A stretch of DNA of 64,000 bases, taken from NCBI GenBank assembly GCA_002343505.1, contig DDQZ01000024.1, positions 186,404 to 250,403 of the forward strand. Direction: 5' to 3'. The notes beneath the pieces are model-generated. The model was not told where the DNA came from. It searched no databases and saw nothing but the letters and a program-made list of their open reading frames with translations. Below, in pieces: positions 25,204 to 33,705 of this stretch; position 1 is the stretch's first letter, and every line of letters begins with the position of its first letter. The translations under genes and the position numbers were made by a program. This DNA comes from Verrucomicrobiaceae bacterium UBA2429. GTDB lineage: Bacteria > Verrucomicrobiota > Verrucomicrobiia > Verrucomicrobiales > Verrucomicrobiaceae.

Positions 25204-26289
25204 CTATGCCGCAGCCTCCAGGCTGCCAGCAGGCGTTTCCTTTTCCGGGATCAAGCGGGCACCCCAGGCTCCGGCCATCATCAGGAAAGCGCAAACGAGC
25301 AAGCCCAGACCGTTGAGCACATGAAAGTTGGTGTACCAGAAGCTTTTGCCCGTCCAGATGACCGCAACCCCCAGCGCCACCTGAACCAAAGGCATGATCA
25401 ACAGTAACCGCGGCACCACACGCAGACCTGGGATCGCGGAAAACCACCGCCGGGCCGGCCAGGCCACGAACAGCACCATGCCAGCCACGCAAAAGCCCCA
25501 GTATTTGTGCAGGAAGAGCACAAAGACATCCGCCTGGTCAACAGGCGGCAGCAGCATTCCCTTGGTGGTGAGAATGTCATTGGCCGCCAAGTGCGCGCGC
25601 TGGGTGTGGCGCAGGATGGCGCCGATGACAAGCTGCATGGAGACCGCGCCGAAGAGCAGCGATCCCAGGAGTCTCGCCTTTTTTCTGTCATGCCACCCCA
25701 TGCGCAACCCGCCTGAACACCACACGCGGGAGGATGCCAGGGCGATGAGCACGAGCATGCAGAAAAACAACTGACCTGTGGTGCCGTGGGAAATGCCATA
25801 CGGATCGGACATCTTCAGCACGCGCAGACCGCCGAGAGATGCCTGGAAAATGACCAGAAACAAAGCCGCCGTGGTCAGCCCGCGCAGCAGTGTCCAGCGC
25901 TGCCCGATCCAGTTCAACACCAGCCACACCAGGCCGAGAAACAAGATCACTCCCGCGGGCGCGAGCGCCTGCCGGAAGACGAGGAACAAGTACGCCACTC
26001 CCGTGATGATGATGCCCGCCGCCTCAATGAACCGGGGCTGGCATTTGGCGAACTGCCAGAAATACATGGCCAGCACCTGAAAGCCGATGAATGTGGCGAT
26101 CCAGCGGTGCCCGTGCTCCAGCAGCAGGGCCGGCACTTTGTACCAGCCCTCCGGGTTGAGCCGCCCAAAACACAGCGGCCAGTCCGGCACCGCCAGGCCC
26201 ACATCCTCAGTGGTCACAGCCGCCCCCCACCAGACGAGCAGCACGCCGACCGCCAGGGTGAAAAGGGACTGGATGTGGAACGCGCGCAT
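25204..26289 (-). CDS. ctaA: Heme A synthase
   Basis: I use the ATG at 26289 (361 aa); the longer frame would overlap coxB and its extra residues are Pro/Arg-rich. The protein has eight predicted helices and the COX15/CtaA pattern: WGAAVTTEDVGLAVPDWPLC near the start, LLEHGHRWIATFIGFQVLAM, LGGLRVLKMSDPYG, LVIGAILRHTQRAHLAANDI and LHKYWGF, with His ligands in each half. It oxidises the C8 methyl of heme O to heme A for the A-type oxidase encoded upstream in the operon. The coxB-ctaA gap of 82 bp is the largest in the operon and could hold an internal promoter. Confidence 0.93.
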   Translation of the reverse strand: MRAFHIQSLFTLAVGVLLVWWGAAVTTEDVGLAVPDWPLCFGRLNPEGWYKVPALLLEHGHRWIATFIGFQVLAMYFWQFAKCQPRFIEAAGIIITGVAYLFLVFRQALAPAGVILFLGLVWLVLNWIGQRWTLLRGLTTAALFLVIFQASLGGLRVLKMSDPYGISHGTTGQLFFCMLVLIALASSRVWCSGGLRMGWHDRKKARLLGSLLFGAVSMQLVIGAILRHTQRAHLAANDILTTKGMLLPPVDQADVFVLFLHKYWGFCVAGMVLFVAWPARRWFSAIPGLRVVPRLLLIMPLVQVALGVAVIWTGKSFWYTNFHVLNGLGLLVCAFLMMAGAWGARLIPEKETPAGSLEAAA

Positions 26290-26371
26290 GGAACTCAACG
26301 ATGGCGTCAAAAAAGAAAGCGCCAAGTTGAGCGGATCAACCGGGCGCCAAAGAAACTCGGAGGACGCCGGC

Positions 26372-27160
26372 TCACTGCGCGGCGGCCACGGGCGACGCGC
26401 TTTTGGCGGCGGCGCTGGCGGACTGCTCCTTGGCCCATTCGTCAAACTCCGGTCCTTCGAGCACCTCCAGCACGGCGCGCATCTGGGCGTGGCCCGGACC
26501 GCAAAGCTGGCCGCAGATGATGTCCCAGGTGCCGGTGCGCACAGGCTTGAACCACATGTGCGACTTCACTCCTGGGCAGGCATCCTGCGCGGCGCGCATG
26601 GGAACGATGGCGAGATTGTGGATCACGTCCTTGCTTGCCACATCCACAATCACGGGCCGGTTGACCGGCAGACGCATGGTGCCGGGGTTGACGAAGTCAT
26701 CCTTGCCATTTGGATCCTGCAGTTCACGCCCGACCTGATTGGCGGAGGACACCAGGCGCAGATCCCATGAACCCAGCATCATGTCATTTCCGGCGTAATG
26801 GAAGTTCCAAAGGAATTTCTCACCCAAGGCGCGCATTTTGATGGTGTCCGGCGATGTCGGGAAGTCATCCGCCTGGCGTGACCATAGCGGGAAGGCGAAA
26901 CCGAGCAGCAGGATGGCCTCGACAATGACCACGCCGATCTCGATGTGAGTGGAGGCATGGCCTCGCACACCATGATAATCAGCCTTCGGATTTTTCGACT
27001 GCCTGAAGCGGGTGAAGGCGATAACAAGGAAAATGGACCACCCGATGAACAGGAACAGCATGAACCAATGCACAAAGCCGAGCATGTGGTCCACGAGGCC
27101 GCCGTGCTCGGAGGCGTTCTGTGTGATGCCAAACCAATGGTTGATGTCGGAGACGCTCAT
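26372..27160 (-). CDS. coxB: Cytochrome c oxidase subunit II (CuA)
   Basis: The 262-aa protein has two N-terminal helices (VHWFMLFLFIGWSIFLVIAF and HIEIGVVIVEAILLLGFAFP) and a periplasmic cupredoxin domain. The CuA ligands are the His in DVIHNLAIVP, then CGQLCGPGHAQM, giving Cys, Cys, His and Met. FLWNFHYAG holds the aromatic electron-entry region. It accepts electrons from a cytochrome c, here probably one of those encoded in the same operon, and passes them to CoxA. No fused heme domain is present, so this is an aa3-like rather than caa3-like subunit II. It follows a 58-aa gene by 19 bp. Confidence 0.94.
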   Translation of the reverse strand: MSVSDINHWFGITQNASEHGGLVDHMLGFVHWFMLFLFIGWSIFLVIAFTRFRQSKNPKADYHGVRGHASTHIEIGVVIVEAILLLGFAFPLWSRQADDFPTSPDTIKMRALGEKFLWNFHYAGNDMMLGSWDLRLVSSANQVGRELQDPNGKDDFVNPGTMRLPVNRPVIVDVASKDVIHNLAIVPMRAAQDACPGVKSHMWFKPVRTGTWDIICGQLCGPGHAQMRAVLEVLEGPEFDEWAKEQSASAAAKSASPVAAAQ

Positions 27161-27179
27161 GTGTGGGTAAGTGGAAAGT

Positions 27180-27356
27180 TCAGGCTTCGAGGGTGGGGTT
27201 CCGGCGCTGCTTGCGCGCGAAGTTCATGACGATCAAACCAACGGCGCCCATGCCGAGCATGAGAAAGCCCAGCATGACAAGCACTGCCATGTCCTGAGCC
27301 TGGGCAATAAGGCTTCCAGGATCAGGGCGGCAGGTGGCGCAGGCGAGAAGGTTCAT
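27180..27356 (-). CDS. 58-aa membrane micro-protein with CATC motif
   Basis: This short gene starts with ATG at 27356 and stops at 27180. It begins MNLLACATCRPDPGSLIAQ, followed by a single Met/Leu-rich helix (VLVMLGFLMLGMGAVGLIVM) and a basic tail FARKQRRNPTLEA. It fits snugly between the 68-aa gene (27 bp) and coxB (19 bp), with the same strand and coding style, so I take it as real. The N-terminal CxxC could bind a metal, or the Cys could be lipid-linked, but no lipobox is evident. Possibly a small accessory subunit or assembly factor of the oxidase. Confidence 0.65.
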   Translation of the reverse strand: MNLLACATCRPDPGSLIAQAQDMAVLVMLGFLMLGMGAVGLIVMNFARKQRRNPTLEA

Positions 27357-27383
27357 GGCGGGAAGGTTCGGATAAAAAACAGG

Positions 27384-27590
27384 TCAGATGATGATGCGGC
27401 GGCTTTTTTTGACCACATACCAGACGCCGTAGCCGGTGAGGGCGAGGCTCAGCCAGCCCGCCAGCATTCCCAACCCCTCCACGCCAAGCTGCGCGGCCTT
27501 TTCGGGCAGCAGGCGCGTCCACACAAAGAAGCCCAAATCGCACAGAATGGCGAAGAAGATGAAGACCATGTGGAAGTGCTTGAGGGACAT
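27384..27590 (-). CDS. 68-aa two-helix membrane protein in the oxidase operon
   Basis: Starting at ATG 27590 the frame gives MSLKHFHMVFIFFAILCDLG, a second helix (EGLGMLAGWLSLALTGYGVW) and a basic end VVKKSRRIII. The longer frame upstream overlaps coxD out of phase and is not protein-like. It lies 22 bp after coxD. Short two-helix proteins of this sort are common in PVC oxidase clusters, but I do not know a characterised one. A structural or assembly subunit is likely. Confidence 0.7.
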   Translation of the reverse strand: MSLKHFHMVFIFFAILCDLGFFVWTRLLPEKAAQLGVEGLGMLAGWLSLALTGYGVWYVVKKSRRIII

Positions 27591-27612
27591 GACTTTAGGA
27601 GTGCTTGCAGGT

Positions 27613-27924
27613 TTAGAAGCCCTCGAACACGAGCGGGTCGCTGGCGCTGAAAATGAACAACAGAAAGAGCGCGAGGCAGAATACCGTGGTGAAGGCCAGC
27701 ACCTTGTAGATGAGGATGCGCTCATGGTTCAAGTGCATGAAAATCAGGGCCACCAGCGCGGCTTTGAAGGTGGCCACAATCATGCCGACCAGGATGTTCA
27801 AGCCGTGCGTGGGCAGTTCCACATACGACAAGCCGACGGTGACGACGGTGAAAAAGATCAGGATGCCGCCGATCCAGAGATACTTGCGGATGGATTTTTG
27901 GATTTCTTCAGGTGAGTCAGCCAT
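27613..27924 (-). CDS. coxD: Cytochrome c oxidase subunit IV family protein
   Basis: The 103-aa protein has three helices (YLWIGGILIFFTVVTVGLSY, LNILVGMIVATFKAALVALI, VLAFTTVFCLALFLLFIFSA) and the family motif VATFKAALVALIFMHLNHER. It matches the prokaryotic subunit IV (CyoD/CtaF) pattern, a non-catalytic subunit that stabilises the complex. It follows coxC at 12 bp. Confidence 0.88.
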   Translation of the reverse strand: MADSPEEIQKSIRKYLWIGGILIFFTVVTVGLSYVELPTHGLNILVGMIVATFKAALVALIFMHLNHERILIYKVLAFTTVFCLALFLLFIFSASDPLVFEGF

Positions 27925-27936
27925 GGATGTCAGCGG

Positions 27937-29400
27937 TTACAGGAGGTAAAGAAGCGGGAAGAGGAAGATCCAGACGAGGTCCACAAAGTGCCAGAACAAG
28001 CCGCCCACCTCGACGCGGTTGGCCAAGTGCTCGGGATTCTCGCGGAGGCGCCTGCCATCAAAAACAAGGAAGTAGAAGAGCACGATGGCGCCCGCCACGA
28101 CGTGCAGCCCGTGCAGGCCGGTCAGCGTGAAATAGATGGCATAGTAGGTGTTCAGCTTCGGCGTGTAGTTCGAGTAGAAGGCGATGTCCTTGCGGTCCAC
28201 ATGAACCACGGGGTGGTGGCCGTGATGACCCGTATCCGCATGGCTGTCCGCGGGCGCGCTGGCGGCGGCGCTCTTGCTGCTGCCATGAGCATCATCCCGG
28301 GCATCCGGTGTGGCGGATTTGATTTTCAGAAAGAAAGCCTCTTTTTGCAGGGTGGCGCTTTTCTTCGGGTCGCGGCGGTCGCCGTGCTTTTCCTCGAAGG
28401 CGTTGAGATGGTGGTCGCGATTGGCAATAAACGCTTTTTTCCAAGGCTCGCCGAGAAGGCCGGATTTCCAGGCCAGGGACTTCTCAGCATCTGGCACGGA
28501 ACGGGTGTCCACGCCGTCCACTTCGAGCACCATGCTGTCATCCAACAGCTTGCCGGTGAGTGTGGTGCCGTCCTTGAAAGTCAGGGAGTTCGCCGTGTAA
28601 CTGAAAATTTGAGAGGGTTTCACCTTCACAGTGACAGGCTGCTCCGGCTTGAGCTTGATCGTGGTGTCCGGCACGATGTTCATGCGCTCCGCCTCGTCGA
28701 GTTTGGCCTTGCCGGCGGCAATGTTGCCGGCCTCAATGAGCGCCTCGCCTTCCTCGCGGCGTTTTTTCCGGTCTTCCTCCAGTTTTTCGCGCGCGGCTTT
28801 GAGAGTTGCCTCTTTCAAAGTGGTGAATCCGCTTTGATCCAGCGTGATAGAGGAGCCATCAGTCATTTTGAAGGCTGGAAGATCGCCTTCAACACGGGGG
28901 ACGAAGTGCTTTAGAGGCTCGCCGTCCACCGCCTTGTTTTCACCCGCGATGAGCACGGAGACCTCGCTGACATCACCGAATTTGATCTCGTATCCCTGCG
29001 GCAGATGTCCGGTCAGGAAGGTGCCGTCCGTGAGCTTGACGGCGTAATGCTCGAACTTCGCCTTGTATTCAAAAGCCTTGTTGACCATGAAGATGGCGGC
29101 GCAGAGCACTGTGATGGCCATGTAAAGCTTGAACTTGCCGATCTGTCGCAGTTTCAAGGAAGCCCAAGCCATCACAACCGTGACCGAGGACGCAATAAGC
29201 ACAAGCGTGTTCACAAAGCCCAGGAAGACATTCAACTCATGCACCGGCCAGTGGTAGTCGGCGCCGACTCGCAGGAAAATGTAGGAGGAGAAAAGACCGC
29301 CGAACAGCATGACTTCCGAGGCGAGGAAAAGCCAGATGCCAACTTTGGCATTGTAGAGGCCCGTGTCGGGGCGGGCGGATACGGTGTAAGGGATGTCCAT
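27937..29400 (-). CDS. coxC: Cytochrome c oxidase subunit III with large soluble insertion
   Basis: The 487-aa protein is about twice the usual length. Helices 1-3 ([60 protein letters not shown]) and helices 4-5 ([39 protein letters not shown]) are typical of five-helix subunit III. Between them, residues about 112-415 form a hydrophilic insertion. It has three DGT-type beta units ([34 protein letters not shown]), a charged coiled coil ([20 protein letters not shown]) and a His-rich end ([19 protein letters not shown]). It starts at a loop that normally contains only a short periplasmic segment. The frame is intact and the gene sits in its normal place, so this looks like a real lineage-specific feature. 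Confidence 0.9.
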   Translation of the reverse strand: MDIPYTVSARPDTGLYNAKVGIWLFLASEVMLFGGLFSSYIFLRVGADYHWPVHELNVFLGFVNTLVLIASSVTVVMAWASLKLRQIGKFKLYMAITVLCAAIFMVNKAFEYKAKFEHYAVKLTDGTFLTGHLPQGYEIKFGDVSEVSVLIAGENKAVDGEPLKHFVPRVEGDLPAFKMTDGSSITLDQSGFTTLKEATLKAAREKLEEDRKKRREEGEALIEAGNIAAGKAKLDEAERMNIVPDTTIKLKPEQPVTVKVKPSQIFSYTANSLTFKDGTTLTGKLLDDSMVLEVDGVDTRSVPDAEKSLAWKSGLLGEPWKKAFIANRDHHLNAFEEKHGDRRDPKKSATLQKEAFFLKIKSATPDARDDAHGSSKSAAASAPADSHADTGHHGHHPVVHVDRKDIAFYSNYTPKLNTYYAIYFTLTGLHGLHVVAGAIVLFYFLVFDGRRLRENPEHLANRVEVGGLFWHFVDLVWIFLFPLLYLL

Positions 29401-29436
29401 GAGGGAAAAGTGGCGGAGTGCTCAGTTTTCGGTGCT

Positions 29437-31389
29437 TCAATGATGCGCGACGGCCGCGGATGACGATGCCGGCGCGGTGGCGGCCTTGCCGGGCTCGCTC
29501 TCCCATTGCGGGAAGAAATCCTGGTCAATTCCGGGAGCGCTGTATTCATAAGGCCCGCGCACGGCGACGGGTTCAAAGGTGAAGTTGCCATGCGGAGGCG
29601 GCGTGGGCGTGGCCCACTCGAGGGTGGTGCAGTTCCAGGGGTTGTCGCTGGCGACTTTTTTGCCGCCCTTGATGCTGAGGAAGACGTTCAGAATGAAGGG
29701 CACCTGGCCAAGAGCCAGAATGAAAGCCCCGACGGACATCAGCACATTCAAGCCCAGCAGGTTGTTCGGAACTTCCATGCCGAAGAAACCGAAGAGGTTC
29801 GAGTTCAATTCGGTCCAGAAATTGGAGACACCTGAAGTCTGCTCAAAGATGGCGCCGCCGTCATACCAGCGGCGGTGGAAGCCGCCCATGCCCTGGATGA
29901 ACATCGGTGCAAAAACCAGATTCATGCCGAGAAGCGAGGGCCAGAAGTGGAGCTTGCCCAGCTTGTCACTCATGATGCGGCCGGTGGCCTTGGGGAACCA
30001 GTGATACACACCGGCAAAGAGGGCGAAAATGGTGCCCGGCGCCACGACATAATGGAAATGGCCGATGACGTAGTAAGTGTCGTGCAGTGCCAGATCAATG
30101 AAGATGAAGGCCAGCGGAAGGCCGGTCAGGCCGCCAATGCCGAACATGGGCAGGAAAGCGGAGGCAAACAGCATCTGGGGGGTGAAACGGATGGAGCCGC
30201 CCCAGAGCGAGATCATCAGACCGGTCAAAAGGATCACCGAAGGCACGGAGATGAGCACCGTGGTGATCTGGAAGTAGGTGGACATCATGGTCCCCATGCC
30301 GGTCAGATACATGTGATGCGCCCAGACCAGGAAGCTGAGGAAGCCGAGGGTCAGCGCGGCATAAACCATGGATTTGTAGCCCCAAAGCGGACGGCGGGTG
30401 TTGGCCGGGATGACTTCCGTCAGGATGGCGAAGGCGGGCAGGATCAAAACATAAACCTCGGGATGCGCAAGGAACCAGAAGAGGTGCTGGTAAAGCAGCG
30501 GACTACCACCGCCGGCGATGTCGAGATGCTGGCCGCCTTCGATGAGACCGGTGGGCAGGAAGAAGCTGGCCCCGAAGACACGGTCCACAAGCTGGAGCAG
30601 CGCGGCCACTTCGAGAGGCGGGAAGGCCAGAAGCAGCAGGAAGGCGGTGACAAACATGGCCCAGCAGAAGAAGGGCATGCGCATCCAGGACATGCCCCTG
30701 GCGCGCAGGTTGATGACGGTGGTGATGACGTTCACCGAGCCGAGCAGGGAGGCGGAGATGTTGAACACCATCGCCAGGAGCCACCAAGTGTGGCCGTGCA
30801 TCCAGATGTTGGTCACTGCCAGCGTCGTTGTGGAGGCGAGCGGGGAGTACATCGTCCAGCCCGTCTGCACCGAGCCCGTGCCGACAAAGAAGCTGGCAAG
30901 CATCATCACGCCGCTGATAAAAAAGAGCCAGAAGCTCCACATGTTCAGACGCGGGAAAGCCATGTCAATCGTGCCGATCTGCAGTGGCATGACAAAATTC
31001 ACAAACCCCGCAAAGCCAAGCGGCACGATGCCGAGGAAGACCATGATCGTCCCGTGCATGGCGCCGAGCATGTTGTAAAGCTCTCCATTCACCACGCCGT
31101 TTGGCGCCCAGCGGCCGATCATCTGGTGGAAGATGTCGCCAACGAAGGGCAGATTCTCCATGAAGGCGAGTCCAGGGACCGGCTGGCCTGGAAAGGCAAT
31201 GCTCCAGCGCATGAGCAGCATGAGGAAGAACCCGAACAGGAGGAACAGCAAACCGCTCATCGCATACTGGATGCCGATGACCTTGTGGTCGCTGGAGAAA
31301 ATGTATTTGCCGATGAAGCCCGGCTCGTGGTGGTCGTGCGCGTGATCGGCTCCGTGCGAGTGATCGTGGGTGGTGGCGGCTGCGCTCAT
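29437..31389 (-). CDS. coxA: Cytochrome c oxidase subunit I (A-type heme-copper oxidase)
   Basis: The 650-aa catalytic subunit has about 13-14 helices. Metal ligands are all visible: low-spin heme His in AMHGTIMVFLG, CuB His and crosslinked Tyr in AHPEVYVLILP (with the A1-type Glu), the CuB His pair in VWAHHMYLTGMG, and the heme pair in HDTYYVIGHFHYVV. It reduces oxygen to water and pumps protons, taking electrons from CuA in CoxB. A His-rich N-terminus (THDHSHGADHAHDHHEP) may bind metals. It sits 36 bp upstream of coxC. It is the only complete oxygen-reducing site encoded in this operon. Confidence 0.95.
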   Translation of the reverse strand: MSAAATTHDHSHGADHAHDHHEPGFIGKYIFSSDHKVIGIQYAMSGLLFLLFGFFLMLLMRWSIAFPGQPVPGLAFMENLPFVGDIFHQMIGRWAPNGVVNGELYNMLGAMHGTIMVFLGIVPLGFAGFVNFVMPLQIGTIDMAFPRLNMWSFWLFFISGVMMLASFFVGTGSVQTGWTMYSPLASTTTLAVTNIWMHGHTWWLLAMVFNISASLLGSVNVITTVINLRARGMSWMRMPFFCWAMFVTAFLLLLAFPPLEVAALLQLVDRVFGASFFLPTGLIEGGQHLDIAGGGSPLLYQHLFWFLAHPEVYVLILPAFAILTEVIPANTRRPLWGYKSMVYAALTLGFLSFLVWAHHMYLTGMGTMMSTYFQITTVLISVPSVILLTGLMISLWGGSIRFTPQMLFASAFLPMFGIGGLTGLPLAFIFIDLALHDTYYVIGHFHYVVAPGTIFALFAGVYHWFPKATGRIMSDKLGKLHFWPSLLGMNLVFAPMFIQGMGGFHRRWYDGGAIFEQTSGVSNFWTELNSNLFGFFGMEVPNNLLGLNVLMSVGAFILALGQVPFILNVFLSIKGGKKVASDNPWNCTTLEWATPTPPPHGNFTFEPVAVRGPYEYSAPGIDQDFFPQWESEPGKAATAPASSSAAVAHH

Positions 31390-31419
31390 GATGGGTGGTT
31401 AAGAAACGTGGAGGTTACG

Positions 31420-32244
31420 TCAGCGGTCCGCCGGCGGTTCGAATGACTGCGCGAGATCAAAGTTGAAACTCGCTTCGGCGCGACCGTCACGGATGGTGAC
31501 TGTGCTGGTCAGCTTTTCAGGAAACATGGGATGCCAGGCTTCGACAACATGGTCGCCATCCGGCAATGCTCGCGTGACAGTGAAATCACCATTTGCATCC
31601 GTGACTGCGGTATGCGCGCCCGCATGCACCAAAACCCAGGCGCGCATCCAGCGATGCACATCGCACTCCAGGCGATAGATGCCGGGTTCGTGAAAAACCT
31701 TGCTGTTCTCGTCGCCCCGCGCCGCCTGGGCGAGGTTGTCGAGATTCACACCGCGATCGCGAGTGCCAAGTTCATGGCGGGCGATGCGGATGTTGTGGAA
31801 AGTGAGGTCGCTGTTGCGCAGGCGCAGTCCCTGGCCTGCCTGGATGACGGTGACATGAGGCGCAAATTCGCAGTTCTTCTGATCCACCAGTCCGGCAAAG
31901 TCCGGAACATTGGCGGCGCGCTGACCTGATTTGACCGTGATGACGACATCCGCCAAGCCGCCTTCGGGTGAAACTTTCCACGCCGGATCCATGAGGTCAC
32001 CATGCCCGGTGCAAAAGGGGTTGCCTGCCACATCCAATTTTTTTCCGGCACGGGAAGGCAGCCCGCCGGTCAAAACCACCCTGCCTGTGATGGAGGGAGT
32101 TTCCGCGACAGTGACAGCGGGCGGCGGCTGGTAGGAAGAACCGGCTTCAGGCGCCTTGCCGCAACTGACAGCGGCGGAGAGCAGCCAAGCCGCCAGCAGC
32201 GTCAAAGACGCCCTGTCGGAGGATGACTGCCATGCTTGTTTCAT
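31420..32244 (-). CDS. Cupredoxin-like lipoprotein with carboxypeptidase-regulatory domain
   Basis: I start at ATG 32244; a GTG at 32271 overlapping the previous stop is an alternative. A signal with lipobox-like end (LLAAWLLSAAVSCGK) suggests an outer- or inner-membrane lipoprotein. The central region resembles plastocyanin-like proteins: the His in LTFHNIRIARH, then LECDVHRWMRAWVLVH giving Cys, His and Met in type-1-copper order. The last about 70 residues match a carboxypeptidase-regulatory-like beta domain (TAVTDANGDFTVTRALPDGD). It lies between a cytochrome c gene and coxA. I infer a copper electron carrier or copper-delivery protein of the oxidase. Confidence 0.7.
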   Translation of the reverse strand: MKQAWQSSSDRASLTLLAAWLLSAAVSCGKAPEAGSSYQPPPAVTVAETPSITGRVVLTGGLPSRAGKKLDVAGNPFCTGHGDLMDPAWKVSPEGGLADVVITVKSGQRAANVPDFAGLVDQKNCEFAPHVTVIQAGQGLRLRNSDLTFHNIRIARHELGTRDRGVNLDNLAQAARGDENSKVFHEPGIYRLECDVHRWMRAWVLVHAGAHTAVTDANGDFTVTRALPDGDHVVEAWHPMFPEKLTSTVTIRDGRAEASFNFDLAQSFEPPADR

Positions 32245-32267
32245 GAATGGACTGGAATTCAACGGTC

Positions 32268-32999
32268 TCACTTCGCCTCGGCGGGCGCTGCGGCGGTCGC
32301 ACCGGGACCAGCGGGGATTTCACCGGGAACATTGGCTTCCGCAAATTTCTCCAGATCCGCCTGGGTCCATTGGGCGGCGCGGCTGGATTCGTCAGCCCGC
32401 ACTTTTTCCACCATTTCCTTGGTGATCATGGTGCCCTGGTTGCCCCAGGAATTGCGGATGTAAGTCAGGACATTGGCAAGGTCGCCGGCTGACATGGCCG
32501 CGCCGAAGGGCTGCATCCCGCCGGGGAAATTATAGTTTTGCCCGGCGACGTTGATCTGTCCGACAAGCCCGTGCTGCACCACACGGATGAGGCGCTCGGT
32601 GCCGCCGGTGACCCATTCGGATTTCGCCAAAGGCGGATACTGGCCCGGGATGCCCATGCCGCTGCCCTGGTGGCAGCCACCGCAGACGGCGTAGCCGCTG
32701 GCGCCCTTTTTCATCGCGGTCTGGAAGGGATCAAGCGCGCCAGCGCCACCGTCACCGCCAGGACGGGGATCACCCTGCAAGGCCAAAGACCAGGGATTGC
32801 TGACATCGAAGCTCCAGCCGCCTGCCATTGGACCGAGCTGCCCGCCGGCGATGATGGCGATCAGCATGAAAACAAACATGATCCACATCGGCACCGGTTC
32901 GCGGCCCGGCTCGAGGTCGGCCTTTTCGCGGCGGACGGCGGCGTGGAGGCGGTCGAGATCGGTGCTGTCGGTGTTCACGGTAGAGTTGGGGGCGCTCAT
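32268..32999 (-). CDS. Membrane-anchored monoheme cytochrome c
   Basis: The 243-aa protein has one N-terminal helix (PMWIMFVFMLIAIIAGG) and a class I cytochrome c domain with CGGCH at about residue 106 and a distal Met candidate in FPGGMQPFGAAMSAGDLANV. An Ala/Pro-rich tail follows. Size and position after the CcoO-like gene recall a reduced CcoP with only one heme. It may carry electrons from the ActE/CcoO-like proteins to CoxB. Spacing to the CcoO-like gene is 31 bp. Confidence 0.85.
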   Translation of the reverse strand: MSAPNSTVNTDSTDLDRLHAAVRREKADLEPGREPVPMWIMFVFMLIAIIAGGQLGPMAGGWSFDVSNPWSLALQGDPRPGGDGGAGALDPFQTAMKKGASGYAVCGGCHQGSGMGIPGQYPPLAKSEWVTGGTERLIRVVQHGLVGQINVAGQNYNFPGGMQPFGAAMSAGDLANVLTYIRNSWGNQGTMITKEMVEKVRADESSRAAQWTQADLEKFAEANVPGEIPAGPGATAAAPAEAK

Positions 33000-33030
33000 G
33001 GGCGGTGATGAAAATCGCGGAAGCTCCGGG

Positions 33031-33705
33031 TTACTTGGCGGCGGCGGCCATGGCGGCGGCCCTGCCTGGGATGGGATAATCCTTTTTCAGAGAAAGAAGA
33101 TAGTCCACGAGCGCATCGGCATCTTCTGTGGGTACGACTTCATAGCCGGGCTTGGGCGCGTGTTTGCCGGTAAGTTTGAGGGCTTTCTCCGAAGGCTGGC
33201 CCTGGGCGAGCCGCACCGTGTAAAGATGGCGCAGCGGCGGCATGGTGGACCAGTCATGGATGGAGCGCGGGGCGAAGAGCTTCTGATGGACGGCGTTCCG
33301 GTCCGCCACGCGCCAGCCGTAGTTGGCGAGGTCGGGGCCGCTGCGCTGGATGCCGAGGAAGGCGAATTTTTCTCCGTGGTAGTCACGCAGCTCATTGGAG
33401 CGCACCGGCTCGGGCGGGCGTCCCTCCTGATCCTGGCCCCAGCCTTTGCGCCAGCCGTCGAGGGCGATCTGCGGTGGGCGGATCATCTGTGTATGGCACT
33501 GGGCGCAGCCTTCGCGGGCATAGACGAGCTGGCCCTGGCGGTTGATGGGCGCGGGTGGATAGTAGCCGTCCATCCCGTCAGCCTCCTTGTCATAAGGCAG
33601 CGGTGAAAGAGCCTGGTATTTGACCGCTGGCACGACGATAAGGCACAGCCAGGGGAGGCCGAAACTGGCGGTCAAGGCGAGGATGAACGTGCGAAACTGT
33701 GTCAT
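33031..33705 (-). CDS. CcoO-like membrane cytochrome c (cbb3 oxidase subunit II type)
   Basis: The 224-aa protein has one N-terminal helix (TFILALTASFGLPWLCLIVV) and the CcoO pattern. YPPAPINRQGQLVYAREGCA leads into the heme motif CAQCH followed by TQMIRPPQ. RSGPDLANYGWRVADRNAVH and APRSIHDWSTMPPLRHLY, with the distal Met, are close to canonical CcoO. It overlaps the CcoN-like gene by 4 nt, as ccoN and ccoO usually pair. The heme site looks intact, so electron transfer is possible even though its CcoN partner cannot reduce oxygen. Confidence 0.85.
   Translation of the reverse strand: MTQFRTFILALTASFGLPWLCLIVVPAVKYQALSPLPYDKEADGMDGYYPPAPINRQGQLVYAREGCAQCHTQMIRPPQIALDGWRKGWGQDQEGRPPEPVRSNELRDYHGEKFAFLGIQRSGPDLANYGWRVADRNAVHQKLFAPRSIHDWSTMPPLRHLYTVRLAQGQPSEKALKLTGKHAPKPGYEVVPTEDADALVDYLLSLKKDYPIPGRAAAMAAAAK

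Noticed and set aside
29875..31446. 523-codon plus-strand frame opposite coxA
   Set aside because: Highly charged low-complexity translation complementary to membrane helices; coxA is unmistakable on the minus strand.
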